Shown here one piece after another: positions 8,426 through 19,801 of a DNA stretch of 64,000 nt. A program made the translations under genes and the position numbers. How positions within the stretch are numbered: the first letter of the stretch is position 1; each line of letters begins with the position of its first letter. The notes under the pieces were generated by a model that saw only the letters and a list, made by a program, of their open reading frames with translations, was not told where the DNA came from and did no database searches. Source of the DNA: Phenylobacterium sp. (lineage in GTDB: Bacteria > Pseudomonadota > Alphaproteobacteria > Caulobacterales > Caulobacteraceae). The stretch lies in the NCBI RefSeq assembly GCF_013822795.1, contig NZ_PNLB01000012.1, positions 1 to 64,000 of the forward strand. Direction: 5' to 3'.

Positions 8426-9037
8426 ATGAGCGTCGTTGAAAACACTCGCAAAATCCCGCGCCAGCGGCGGGCGCGCCTCTCCGTCGACATCGTCCTAGAG
8501 GCGGCGGCTCAAGTCTTGGAGGCGACCGGCGAGGCGGGTTTCAACACCAACGCCGTCGCGGAGCGGGCCGGCGTCAGCATCGGCACGCTCTATCGCTACT
8601 TCCCCGACAAGCGCTCGATCCTGCAGGCGCTCGCGCTCCGCGAAACCGAGGCGCACCGCCAGGCCGTGATGGATGTGCTGGAGGGCGGCAGCCCTGGCGT
8701 GGCGCGCGATCGCGCGATCATTCGCGCCTTCGTCCAGGCCTTCGCCGGGCGCAGCCGGGCGCGGCGGATCGCCGTGTCGGCCATGCTGGCCCACGCCGAT
8801 CACAGCGAACTGGCGGCGAAGTTCGCGGCGGTGGAAGTCGGCATGACCGATGCCGAGGGCCGCCCGCTGAGTCCGGTCCAGGCCTTCGTGCTGGGCCGGG
8901 CGGTGCAGGGCGCGATGCGGGCCGCCGTGCTCGAAGGGGTCGACTTCCTGCAGAGCCAGGAATTCGAGGACGAGCTCGTGCGGCTGGGCCGCGCCTATCT
9001 GGGCTATACGGTCGCCAAGCGGGAGGAGAGCGCCTAG
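8426..9037 (+). CDS. TetR/AcrR family transcriptional regulator
   Basis: A 203-residue one-component repressor. The N-terminal DNA-binding domain is clear: a helix-turn-helix at about residues 38-62 with GFNTNAVAERAGVSIGTLYRYFPDKRSIL. The C-terminal ligand-binding half is less conserved and gives no clue to the effector. The ATG at 8426 is chosen over an upstream in-frame start because it follows GGGAGG (8415-8420) at ideal spacing and the extra 18 residues look non-coding. The gene diverges from accA with a 95-base gap; TetR proteins often control a divergent neighbour, but no obvious palindrome is seen there. Confidence 0.88.
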   Translation: MSVVENTRKIPRQRRARLSVDIVLEAAAQVLEATGEAGFNTNAVAERAGVSIGTLYRYFPDKRSILQALALRETEAHRQAVMDVLEGGSPGVARDRAIIRAFVQAFAGRSRARRIAVSAMLAHADHSELAAKFAAVEVGMTDAEGRPLSPVQAFVLGRAVQGAMRAAVLEGVDFLQSQEFEDELVRLGRAYLGYTVAKREESA

Positions 9038-9058
9038 CCCCCGATCCGGCCACACGCA

Positions 9059-9084
9059 AACGGCCGCCCCGAAGGGCGGCCGTT
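9059..9084. terminator. Bidirectional terminator hairpin between tetR and infC
   Basis: An 11-bp stem (9059-9069 with 9074-9084) closed by a CGAA tetraloop sits between two convergent genes, 22 bases past the tetR stop and 27 bases past the infC stop. T-runs are short on both sides, but the stem is strong and GC-rich, so it probably ends both transcripts. Confidence 0.7.
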
Positions 9085-9110
9085 CGTCGATCTGTCGGTG
9101 GTGATCGACC

Positions 9111-9644
9111 CTAGCGCGGGGCCAGGATCATGATCATCTGACGGCCTTCCATGCGCGGCTCGTACTCGACCTTGGCGACTTCGTCGAAGTCGGCCTTGAC
9201 CTTCTGCAGCAGCTTCATGCCCAGCTCCGGGTGAGCCAGTTCGCGACCGCGGAAGCGCAGGGTGACCTTCACCTTGTCGCCTTCGTCGAAGAACCGGTGC
9301 ATCGCCTTGGTCTTCACTTCGTAGTCGTGAATGTCGATGTTCGGACGGAGTTTGATCTCCTTGATCTCGACGACCTTCTGGCGCTTGCGAGCCTCGTTCT
9401 TCTTCTTCTGTTCCTGGAACTTGAACTTGCCGTAGTCCAGGATCTTGCAGACCGGCGGATCCGCATTGGGCACGATTTCGACCAGGTCGAGGCCAGCTTC
9501 CTCAGCGGCCTCCATGGCGCTCGACGTCGGCATCACGCCCTGCTTCTCGCCGTGCTGGTCGATAAGCAGAACCTTGGGGACGCGGATCTCATCATTGATG
9601 CGCGGTCCGTCTTTGACGGGCGGCGCCTGCATGGGGCGGCGAAT
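9111..9644 (-). CDS. infC: Translation initiation factor IF-3
   Basis: IF-3 binds the 30S subunit, prevents early 50S joining and checks the start codon. The N-domain ([17 protein letters not shown]...), the lysine-rich linker near [17 protein letters not shown] and the C-domain ([11 protein letters not shown]...[10 protein letters not shown]) are all present. The first ATG is at 9632, but an in-frame ATT at 9644-9642 would add Met-Arg-Arg-Pro. That ATT has GGAG (9654-9657) nine bases upstream, whereas the ATG is 21 bases from it. Since infC is known to use AUU for self-regulation, I take 9644 as the start (177 residues). A convergent terminator lies downstream. Confidence 0.95.
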   Translation of the reverse strand: MRRPMQAPPVKDGPRINDEIRVPKVLLIDQHGEKQGVMPTSSAMEAAEEAGLDLVEIVPNADPPVCKILDYGKFKFQEQKKKNEARKRQKVVEIKEIKLRPNIDIHDYEVKTKAMHRFFDEGDKVKVTLRFRGRELAHPELGMKLLQKVKADFDEVAKVEYEPRMEGRQMIMILAPR

Positions 9645-9747
9645 AGGCTTTCGCTCCTAGAGCTGTTGAAACACGTGCGGCCGGCAGCGCGGGGGCTCCG
9701 GTCGGAGAGCCATATATGACGAAGGGGATGCCCCCAATCAAGCGGTG

Positions 9748-10722
9748 CTACTGCTGAGGCAGCAAAGCGTTCGCCGCCTGTAGGACCTCGGCCACAGAAA
9801 GATCGCTCAGGCTGCCCGACCGCAGCACCGTCACATGGCCGCGGGGAGCGGCCAGTTGCGGGTCCGAGGCGCTGGAGAACAGCACCACGGTCGGCGCGCC
9901 GGTCGCCGCCGCCAGATGCAGCGGGCCGGTGTCGTTGCCGACCACCAGCGCGGCCTTGGCGCCCAGCATGGCGACCTTGGCGAAATCGGTCCGGCCGGTC
10001 AGGTCGCGGACGTGACCGACCTCGCGCTGGATCTGGCGGGCCAGGGCGCTTTCCTGCGGGCCGCCGATGATCACGATGTCGTAGCCGCGCTCGGCCAGGA
10101 TCTTGCCTAGCTGGCCGTAGCGCTCGGCCGACCAGCGCTTGTCCAGCCGGTGGGCCGAACCGCCCGGCACGAACAGCGCATAGGGCTTGGGCTTGACCCC
10201 GCCCGGCACCGGCCGCGTCTGGCTCGGCTTGGGCAGCACCCACGACAGGTCCGGTCCCGGGGCGCTGCCGGGTTCGGTCGGGGCGTCGGGCCAGATGCCG
10301 GCGTACTTCAGCTGGTCGGCGTGGCGCTCCAGCGTGTGCATGCGGTTGCGGTTGGGGTTCTTGTGCGGCAGCGAGCAGCCGGCGGCGATGCCCGACCACT
10401 CCGGCGGGAACGGCGTCAGCAGATGAAAGATCCGCGCCGATTGCGCCGAGGTCTGCAGGTCATAGACGCGGTCGTACTTGGCCGCCTTCAGCCGCTTGCG
10501 CAGGGCCAGCCATTCGCCCAGGCCCTCGGGCCGCCCGTCGGTCTCGACCGCGTTGAAGTACGGGCAGGCCTTGGCCAGGCTCTCGAACGGCGGCGTGGTC
10601 AGCAGGGTGATGTGCGCCCGCTTGTGGACCTGGCGGATCTTCTTCATCGCCGCCAGCGCCAGGACGAAGTCGCCCAGGGCCGAGAGCTTGATGACCAGGA
10701 TTTTCTTGATCTCGCGCGACAT
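9748..10722 (-). CDS. Glycosyltransferase family 9 (heptosyltransferase-like)
   Basis: A 324-residue cytoplasmic-face glycosyltransferase of the GT9 (ADP-heptose:LPS heptosyltransferase) type. Key features: the opening KKILVIKLSALGDFVLALAA with the conserved GD, the central VPGGSAHRLDKRW donor-site segment, and VVGNDTGPLHLAAATGAPTVVLF near the C-terminus. The role is likely adding a heptose-like sugar to the LPS core; the exact sugar is not readable. ATG at 10722 overlaps the stop of the upstream GT4 gene by one base (TGATG), so the two are coupled. A longer frame runs upstream in this reading frame but is only the shadow of the GT4 gene. Confidence 0.9.
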   Translation of the reverse strand: MSREIKKILVIKLSALGDFVLALAAMKKIRQVHKRAHITLLTTPPFESLAKACPYFNAVETDGRPEGLGEWLALRKRLKAAKYDRVYDLQTSAQSARIFHLLTPFPPEWSGIAAGCSLPHKNPNRNRMHTLERHADQLKYAGIWPDAPTEPGSAPGPDLSWVLPKPSQTRPVPGGVKPKPYALFVPGGSAHRLDKRWSAERYGQLGKILAERGYDIVIIGGPQESALARQIQREVGHVRDLTGRTDFAKVAMLGAKAALVVGNDTGPLHLAAATGAPTVVLFSSASDPQLAAPRGHVTVLRSGSLSDLSVAEVLQAANALLPQQ

Positions 10723-11912
10723 CAGCCGTGGAATCCCGAACTGCGGGCCGCCAGTACGCGGGCGTAGGCGTCCAGCGTCGCCTCGCACATCGCGTCGACC
10801 GAATAGAGCCGGCGCGCGCGGTTCGCCGCCGCTTGGCCCATGGCCGCCAGCCGCGGGCCGCCCATCTCGATCGCCTTGCCCATCGCCGCGGCCCAGGCGT
10901 CGGGGTCGTCGACCTTGACCAGCCAGCCGGTCTCGCCCGACAGCACCGTCTCGGTGGTGCCGCCGTGGTCGGAGGCCAGCACCGGCTTGCCCATCACCTG
11001 CGGCTCGACCGCCGTGCGGCCGAACGATTCCGGCTTGGTGGTCGGCAGCATGGCGATGTCGCAGATCTGGTAGGCGGCCGGCATGTCGTCGCAATGGCCG
11101 ACCAGCCGCACGTGTTCCGACAGGCCCGCCGCGACGATCGCCGCCTCGACTTCCTCGCGATAGCCGGTGCGGCCCTGATCGTCGCCGGCGAACAGGATCA
11201 GGAAGTTCTCGACGCCGCCCGCGCGCATGCGCTTGGCCGCCTCGATGATCAGCAGGTGGCCCTTGATCCGGGTCAGCCGGCCGGCCAGCAGCAGCTTCAC
11301 GCGGCGGTCGCGGCTGTCGACGCCCCAGGCCTCGCGCAGCGTCTGCACGCGCTCGGGCGTCACCCAGCTGGGGTTGAAGCGCTCCAGGTCGATCCCGCGC
11401 GGGATCGAGACGATCTTGTCCGGGTCGAGCTTGTGCTCGGCCAGCACGTGGTCGCGGGTGTAGTCGGAATTGGCGATCACCAGGTCGCCGCGGGTCATCA
11501 CCGCGTTGTACCAGCGCTTGACGCTGTTCTTGGCCCCGTAGACGCCGTGATAGGTCGCCACGAACGGCGTGCGCGTCGCCTGCGCCGCCCACAGCGCCGA
11601 GAACGCCGGCGCGCGGCTGCGGGCGTGCACGATCGACACCTTCTCCTTGCGGATCAGGTCGACCAGCCGCGCGGCGTTGCCCAGCATCACCAGCGGGTTC
11701 TTGGTCTGCACCGGCATCTGGGCCAGCCGTCCGCCGTCGGCTTCCAGCCGTGCGGCCATGCGCCCGCCACGGGTCGCGACCAGGGCCTTGCCCCCGGCGC
11801 GCACGACCGCGTCGGCCACGTCGATGGTGGTCTGTTCGGCCCCGCCGGTTTCGAGTTCCGGCACGACCTGCAGGAGAGTGAAGTCTGGGGGAAGCGTCAC
11901 GGGGTTCTGCAT
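10722..11912 (-). CDS. Glycosyltransferase family 4
   Basis: A 396-residue GT-B fold glycosyltransferase. The N-terminal acceptor half contains the glycine-rich opening VVPELETGGAEQT, and HARSRAPAFSALWAA (about residues 94-108). The C-terminal donor half contains LLAGRLTRIKGHLLIIEA and the EX7E-like region PESFGRTAVEPQVMGKPVLASDHGGTTETV, both standard for GT4. It is coupled to the GT9 gene downstream, so the pair probably adds successive sugars to a lipid-linked or LPS-core glycan. Start at the ATG giving MQNPVTLPPD, since the frame upstream is an antisense shadow of other genes. Donor and acceptor are unknown. Confidence 0.92.
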   Translation of the reverse strand: MQNPVTLPPDFTLLQVVPELETGGAEQTTIDVADAVVRAGGKALVATRGGRMAARLEADGGRLAQMPVQTKNPLVMLGNAARLVDLIRKEKVSIVHARSRAPAFSALWAAQATRTPFVATYHGVYGAKNSVKRWYNAVMTRGDLVIANSDYTRDHVLAEHKLDPDKIVSIPRGIDLERFNPSWVTPERVQTLREAWGVDSRDRRVKLLLAGRLTRIKGHLLIIEAAKRMRAGGVENFLILFAGDDQGRTGYREEVEAAIVAAGLSEHVRLVGHCDDMPAAYQICDIAMLPTTKPESFGRTAVEPQVMGKPVLASDHGGTTETVLSGETGWLVKVDDPDAWAAAMGKAIEMGGPRLAAMGQAAANRARRLYSVDAMCEATLDAYARVLAARSSGFHG

Positions 11913-11984
11913 AGCGCAAGCCTCGGTTTGGTAAACCCTCTGCGCGCGCTTAACGATGTCACATCCGCGCGTTATGACCGACCC

Positions 11985-12731
11985 ATGGCTGAGACGAGCG
12001 GATTTCTGGAACGGCCCGACGGGGCGAAACTGGCCTGGCGGGCGGTCGCCGGCGCGGGCCCGACGGTGGTCTGGCTGGGCGGCTTCCGCTCCGACATGGC
12101 CGGGACCAAGGCGCAGGTGCTGGCCGACTGGGCGCTGGCCCGCGGCCGCGCCTATGTCCGGTTCGACTATTTCGGCCACGGCGATTCGCAGGGCGACTTC
12201 GCCAAGGGCACGATCACCCGCTGGCGCGACGACGCGCTGGCGGTGCTGGAAGCCCTGGTTGACGGTCCGGCCGTGCTGGTCGGCTCGTCGATGGGCGGCT
12301 GGATCTCCTGCCTGGTGGCCGGCGCGGTCCCCGAGCGGGTGGCGGCCATGGTGCTGATCGCCCCGGCCCCGGACTTCACCGAAAAGCTGATGGCCCCGGA
12401 GATGACTCCCGCCGCCCGCGAGCAGATGGCCGCGACCGGCGTCTGGCTGCGGCCGTCCGAGTACGGCGAGCCCTATCCCATCGCCCGCGAGCTGCTGGAG
12501 GACGGGGCCCGCTGGTCGATCCTGCCCGGCCCGGTGAACATCGACGTCCCCGTCCGCATCCTGCAGGGCGGGGCCGACCCGGACGTGCCCTGGCGCCATG
12601 CGTTGGAGCTCGCGCAGGCGATCCGCGGCGACGACGTGGTGTTCAGCCTGATCAAGGACGGCGACCACCGGCTGTCGCGACCGCAGGACCTGGCGCGCCT
12701 CACCGCCGCCCTCGACGAACTGATCGCCTAG
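11985..12731 (+). CDS. Alpha/beta hydrolase (ABHD10-like)
   Basis: A 248-residue soluble hydrolase. The alpha/beta-hydrolase triad can be placed: nucleophile Ser in GSSMGGW, Asp in GGADPDVPW and His in DGDHRLS. The FDYFGHGDSQGDF segment and the PW after the acid residue resemble the ABHD10/acyl-thioesterase-like branch, so an esterase or depalmitoylase-type activity is plausible, but the substrate is inference. It diverges from the glycosyltransferase pair with a 72-base gap and is followed after three bases by chrA, with which it probably forms an operon. Confidence 0.86.
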   Translation: MAETSGFLERPDGAKLAWRAVAGAGPTVVWLGGFRSDMAGTKAQVLADWALARGRAYVRFDYFGHGDSQGDFAKGTITRWRDDALAVLEALVDGPAVLVGSSMGGWISCLVAGAVPERVAAMVLIAPAPDFTEKLMAPEMTPAAREQMAATGVWLRPSEYGEPYPIARELLEDGARWSILPGPVNIDVPVRILQGGADPDVPWRHALELAQAIRGDDVVFSLIKDGDHRLSRPQDLARLTAALDELIA

Positions 12732-12734
12732 CGC

Positions 12735-14063
12735 ATGGCGCCGATCCCCAGCTTCTGGGAGGCGGCCAGGGTCTGGGCGCGCATCGGCTGCTTGAGCTTC
12801 GGCGGGCCGGCCGGCCAGATCGCCCTGATGCACAAGGTGCTGGTCGAGGAGCGCGGCTGGATCAGCGAGCGGCGGTTCCTGCACGCGCTCAACTACTGCA
12901 TGCTGCTGCCGGGCCCCGAGGCCCAGCAGCTCGCCACCTATGTCGGCTGGCTGATGCACCGCACGGCCGGCGGGCTGCTGGCCGGGCTGCTGTTCGTGAT
13001 CCCCGGCGCCCTGGTCATGCTCGGCCTCAGCATCGCCTACGCGCTGCTCGGCGCCTCGCCGCTGGCCGCGGCGCTGTTCCTGGGCGTGAAGTCGGCGGTG
13101 CTGGCGATCGTGATTGAGGCGGTGCTGCGGGTCGGCCGCCGGGCGCTGAAGACCCGCGCCGCCGTGCTGGTCGCCGTGGCCGCCTTCCTGGCGCTTTACG
13201 TCCTGCGCGTCCCGTTCCCGCTGGTCATCCTCGCCGCCGGACTGCTGGGTTGGTTCGCGCCGGCGCTGTTGGCGCCGCCAGCCCAGGGCCAGGACGCCCC
13301 TGAGACGCCCGACCTCGTCGACGCGGTGATCGCCGCGGGGCAGGGCGGGCACCTGACGCCCTCGCGCGGCCGCGCCTTGCGGGTGCTGGCGGTCTGGCTG
13401 CCGGTCTGGCTGGCCCCCGTCGTCGCGCTCTACCTGCTGACCGGCGAGGCCAGCGTCTGGACGCGGCTGGCCGGGTTCTTCTCGACAATGGGCGTGGTCA
13501 CCTTCGGCGGCGCCTACGCCGTGCTGGCCTATGTCGCCCAGGCCGCCGTCGACGGCTTCGGCTGGCTCCAGCCCGGCGAGATGGCCGACGGCCTGGGCCT
13601 GGCCGAGACCACGCCCGGCCCGCTGATCCTGGTGCTGCAGTTCGTCGGCTTCCTGGCCGCCTACCGCCAGGCCGGCGGCCTCGATCCGCTGGCGGCCGGA
13701 ACCCTCGGCGCCCTGCTGACCACCTGGGTCACCTTCGCGCCCTGCTTCCTTTGGATCTTCCTCGGCGCGCCCTATGTCGAGGCGCTGCGCGGTCACCGCG
13801 CCGCCGCCGCTGCGCTCGCCGCGATCACCGCCGCGGTGGTCGGCGTCATCGCCAACCTCGCCCTCTGGTTCGGCCTGCACCTGCTGTTTGGCCAGGTGAC
13901 CAGCGGCCTTGGCCCCGACCTGCCGGTCCTGGCCAGCTTCGACTGGCGACCGGCCCTGCTCGCCGGGGCCGCCGCCCTCGCCATGCTGCGCTTCAAGGTC
14001 GGCCTGACCCCGACCCTGATCGCCTGCGCGCTCGGCGGGTTGGTTCTGGGATCGCTGTCGTAA
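12735..14063 (+). CDS. chrA: Chromate transporter (CHR family, two-domain)
   Basis: A 442-residue inner-membrane protein with two homologous CHR halves. The first half opens FWEAARVWARIGCLSFGGPAGQIALMH and has the LPGPEAQQLATYVGW signature; the second repeats the pattern as FFSTMGVVTFGGAYAVLAYV with GLAETTPGPLILVLQFVGF. Members of this size act as chromate (sometimes sulfate-analogue) exporters driven by the membrane potential. Only three bases separate it from the upstream hydrolase, so it may be translated from the same message. No chrB-type regulator is nearby, so a resistance role is not certain. Confidence 0.92.
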   Translation: MAPIPSFWEAARVWARIGCLSFGGPAGQIALMHKVLVEERGWISERRFLHALNYCMLLPGPEAQQLATYVGWLMHRTAGGLLAGLLFVIPGALVMLGLSIAYALLGASPLAAALFLGVKSAVLAIVIEAVLRVGRRALKTRAAVLVAVAAFLALYVLRVPFPLVILAAGLLGWFAPALLAPPAQGQDAPETPDLVDAVIAAGQGGHLTPSRGRALRVLAVWLPVWLAPVVALYLLTGEASVWTRLAGFFSTMGVVTFGGAYAVLAYVAQAAVDGFGWLQPGEMADGLGLAETTPGPLILVLQFVGFLAAYRQAGGLDPLAAGTLGALLTTWVTFAPCFLWIFLGAPYVEALRGHRAAAAALAAITAAVVGVIANLALWFGLHLLFGQVTSGLGPDLPVLASFDWRPALLAGAAALAMLRFKVGLTPTLIACALGGLVLGSLS

Positions 14064-14064
14064 T

Positions 14065-14178
14065 TCTCCCCTGCTGGGGGAGGTGGATCGATGCGAAGCA
14101 TCGAGACGGAGGGGGACTGCTGACTCCCCAGGCCCCTTCAGTCAGCCTTTCGGCTGACAGCTCCCCCAGAGGGGGAGC
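14065..14178. repeat. REP-like cluster of four hairpins
   Basis: Four palindromes are packed between the convergent chrA and yeeZ-like genes: TCTCCCC with GGGGGAG(G) (14065-14083), GATGC-gaa-GCATC (14090-14102), GTCAGCC-tttc-GGCTGAC (14141-14158) and GCTCCCCC-aga-GGGGGAGC (14160-14178). The outer pair are inverted copies of the same CTCCCC theme. This layout is typical of extragenic palindromic elements in Caulobacter-like genomes; it may also end both transcripts. Confidence 0.7.
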
Positions 14179-14180
14179 AA

Positions 14181-15047
14181 CTAAGACGGACCCATCCCCG
14201 CCAAAATCGCCGCCAGGCCCTGGCGATAGGTCGGATAGGCCGGCCGCCAGCCCAGCTCGGCCTTGGCCCGCGCGTTCGAGACCCGCCGGTTCTCGCGATA
14301 GAACCGCTGCGCCTTGACCGGCAGGGCGTCGATGTCGAGCGCCAGCAGCGGCGGTTCGGGCAGGCCGAGCAGCGCCGCCGCATGGGCGATCACCGTGCTG
14401 TTGGCCGCCGGTTCGTCGTCGCAGAGATTGTAGATCCCGCCGGCCCGCGGCCGCGCGATCGAGGCCGCCAATCCCGCCGCCACGTCGTCGACATGCACCC
14501 GGCCGACCACATGCCCCGGCGCGTCGTAGCGCTTGGCCCGTCCGTCGCGCAGGCGCTCGAACGCCGAGCGCCCGGGGCCATAGACCCCCGGCAGCCGGTG
14601 GATGGTGATGGTCAGGCCCATGCCGCGCCCGACCTCCAGCCAGTCGCGCTCGGCCGCCACCCGCCGCGCGCCTTCCGGCGACTGCGCCGCCAGCCGGCCG
14701 CCTTCGAACGCCCAGCCGCCGCGCCGGTCGCCATAGACGCCGGTGGTCGAGAGATAGCCGATCCAGTCGGGAAAGGCGCCGGCCTTGGCCAGGGCCGGGA
14801 CCAGCATCTGCAGCGCCGGACATCCCTCAGGTCCCGGAGGCGGCGTGACCAGCAGCGCCTGCACGTTCGCCAGGCGCTCGGCGATGGCGTCCTTGTCAGT
14901 GGCGGGAACCGCGTCGATCCCCTCAGCGCGCATCGGCTCGGCGTCGGCCACGTCGCGATAGGTGGCGCTGACCTCCCAGCCCTGCCCCTTCATCCGCCGG
15001 GCCAGCGCCCGGCCGACGAAGCCGTAGCCATAGATGAACAGGCGCAC
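14181..15047 (-). CDS. SDR/NAD-dependent epimerase-like protein (YeeZ-type)
   Basis: A 288-residue Rossmann-fold protein of the extended/atypical SDR class. The N-terminal nucleotide-binding motif is GYGFVGRALARR (about residues 7-18). The active-site region reads LSTTGVYGDRRGGW, so the catalytic Tyr of the YxxxK pair is visible but the Lys is not in its place, as in YeeZ-like proteins. RLPGVYGPGRSA and the VHVDDVA segment are also family traits. Its reaction is not established. It is convergent with chrA and lies nine bases downstream of galU on the same strand, suggesting a shared transcript. Confidence 0.85.
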   Translation of the reverse strand: MRLFIYGYGFVGRALARRMKGQGWEVSATYRDVADAEPMRAEGIDAVPATDKDAIAERLANVQALLVTPPPGPEGCPALQMLVPALAKAGAFPDWIGYLSTTGVYGDRRGGWAFEGGRLAAQSPEGARRVAAERDWLEVGRGMGLTITIHRLPGVYGPGRSAFERLRDGRAKRYDAPGHVVGRVHVDDVAAGLAASIARPRAGGIYNLCDDEPAANSTVIAHAAALLGLPEPPLLALDIDALPVKAQRFYRENRRVSNARAKAELGWRPAYPTYRQGLAAILAGMGPS

Positions 15048-15056
15048 CGCGCGCGC

Positions 15057-15926
15057 CTACAGCAGCTCCCCGATCGCCTTGCGCGCGGCGTCGGCGAAGT
15101 CGGGGCGCTGCAGCGCAAAGGCGACATTGGCCCGCAGCAGGCCGATCTTGTCGCCGCAGTCAAAGGTGGTTCCGTCGTACTCCAGGGCGTGGAAGTCCTG
15201 GCCCTTCATCAGCTCGAGCATCGAGTCGGTCAGCTGGATCTCGCCGCCCGCGCCCTTGCCCTGGCGTTCCAGCAACGGGAAGATTTCAGGCTGCAGGATG
15301 TAGCGCCCGGAGATGATCAGGTTCGACGGCGCGGTCCCCTGCTTGGGTTTCTCGACCATGTCGGTCATCCGGTTCAGCCGGCCCTCGCGCCCGTTCAGGG
15401 CGACGATGCCGTACTTGTGGGTCTCGCTGTCGGGAACCGGTTCGACCACTACGATGTTGCCGCCGACCTGTTCATAGGCGGCGACCGCCTGGGCCAGGGC
15501 CGGGGTCTGGGCGGCCATCAGCATGTCGGGCAGGATCACCGCGAACGGCTCGTCGCCGATGATGTCGCGGGCGCACCAGACCGCGTGGCCCAGGCCCAGC
15601 GGCGCCATCTGGCGGATGAAGCTCATCGATCCTGGCGGCAGGATGTCCCGGCGCACCTCGGCCAGGACGTCGGTCTTGCCCTTGGCCTCCAGCGCCCCCT
15701 CGATCTCCGGGTTGCCGTCGAAATAGTCCTCGATCGCGCCCTGGCCGCGGCTGGTGATGAACACGAAGTGCTCGATCCCGGCGGCGCGCGCCTCCTCGAC
15801 GACATAGGACAGGATCGGTCGGTCGAAGACGTTCAGCAGGTTCTTCGGCGTGGCCCGCGCCACGGGCAGCACCCGGGTTCCCAGTCCAGCCACCGGCAAC
15901 ACGGCCTTGCGCACACGTTTGGTCAT
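15057..15926 (-). CDS. galU: UTP-glucose-1-phosphate uridylyltransferase
   Basis: A 289-residue nucleotidyltransferase that makes UDP-glucose from UTP and glucose-1-phosphate. The nucleotide-binding loop VLPVAGLGTRVLP is at residues 9-21. The following segment reads ARATPKNLLNVFDRPILSYVVEEA, where better-known enzymes have TK..PKEML..VDKP, so the TK pair and the PKE motif are altered. The VEKPKQG segment, the FDCGDKIG loop and the length fit GalU. Its product would feed Ugd (24-25 kb) and glycan synthesis. The altered loop leaves some doubt about the preferred sugar phosphate. Confidence 0.88.
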   Translation of the reverse strand: MTKRVRKAVLPVAGLGTRVLPVARATPKNLLNVFDRPILSYVVEEARAAGIEHFVFITSRGQGAIEDYFDGNPEIEGALEAKGKTDVLAEVRRDILPPGSMSFIRQMAPLGLGHAVWCARDIIGDEPFAVILPDMLMAAQTPALAQAVAAYEQVGGNIVVVEPVPDSETHKYGIVALNGREGRLNRMTDMVEKPKQGTAPSNLIISGRYILQPEIFPLLERQGKGAGGEIQLTDSMLELMKGQDFHALEYDGTTFDCGDKIGLLRANVAFALQRPDFADAARKAIGELL

Positions 15927-16209
15927 CCAAGCTCTCCCGCATTCCCCCGTACGGGATGCTCGATAGGCGAGGCCGCAACATGCCAGCCGAAAGTGGACAT
16001 CAGGTTTCGGCTAAGCTCTGGCCATCGCAGGATGGAAGAGCTTTTCAACCGATAGAGTTGCTTGAAAGCTAAGGTTTGTGAGTCGGCGTCTCAACCCAAG
16101 CTGAGCGGTGGGGCGCTATTTCAAAGGTGTTTCGTGATCGCGCGGCCGGAACTCACGAGGCCGTGAACGGTTCACGAGGCGCACTAGCAGTTCGAATGAA
16201 GGGCTTTCC

Positions 16210-16512
16210 ATGAAACTTCGCACCTACACCGCGCTCGCTGCGGCTTCGGCGCTCGCCTTGACCCTGGCCGCTTGCGGCAAGAAGGCCGAGGAGGCGACTC
16301 CCGCCGCCGACACCGCCGTGAACGTCCCGGCCGACACCATGACCGCGGCCCCGCCGACCGACAGTATGGCTGCGACGCCGCCGGCGACCGGCTCGATGGC
16401 GACCACGCCCCCGGCCGACGCCATGACGGCGACCCCGCCGGCCACGGGCTCGATGGCCGCGACGCCGCCGCCGGCGACGGAAGTTCCGCCGGCCACGCCG
16501 CCGGCCAAGTAG
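16210..16512 (+). CDS. Small repeat-rich lipoprotein
   Basis: A 100-residue exported protein with a lipoprotein signal: a hydrophobic segment (about 6-18) and the lipobox LAAC with the lipidated Cys at residue 22. The mature part is low-complexity, made of imperfect copies of [18 protein letters not shown], rich in Ala, Pro, Thr and Met, and without a recognisable fold. It may be a flexible outer-membrane tether, but no function can be assigned. GGGC before the ATG is a weak ribosome-binding site. It converges with glmS, with only four bases between the stops. Confidence 0.75.
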   Translation: MKLRTYTALAAASALALTLAACGKKAEEATPAADTAVNVPADTMTAAPPTDSMAATPPATGSMATTPPADAMTATPPATGSMAATPPPATEVPPATPPAK

Positions 16513-16516
16513 GCCG

Positions 16517-18337
<1,821 letters not shown>

Positions 18338-18448
18338 GCCGCCCTATTTCCTTTCGCCGCTCGAAAGCGTGATAATCCTGCGTCGCCTTTAGCATTCGCA
18401 AACGGCGCGTCGACTAAATCTGAGTTTCGCATCGTTTCGGGAATACGA

Positions 18449-19800
<1,352 letters not shown>

Positions 19801-19801
<1 letters not shown>

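Noticed and set aside
10722-13880. A 1052-codon minus-strand open frame spanning chrA and the hydrolase gene
   Set aside because: Only the last part (after 11912) reads as a protein (GT4). The rest is an antisense shadow of chrA and the hydrolase, with Gln/Asp/Gly-rich meaningless sequence typical of GC-rich reverse frames.
18338-18448. A glmS-type ribozyme between glmS and glmM
   Set aside because: The region is only 111 bases and lacks the conserved ribozyme core; that element is characteristic of Gram-positives.
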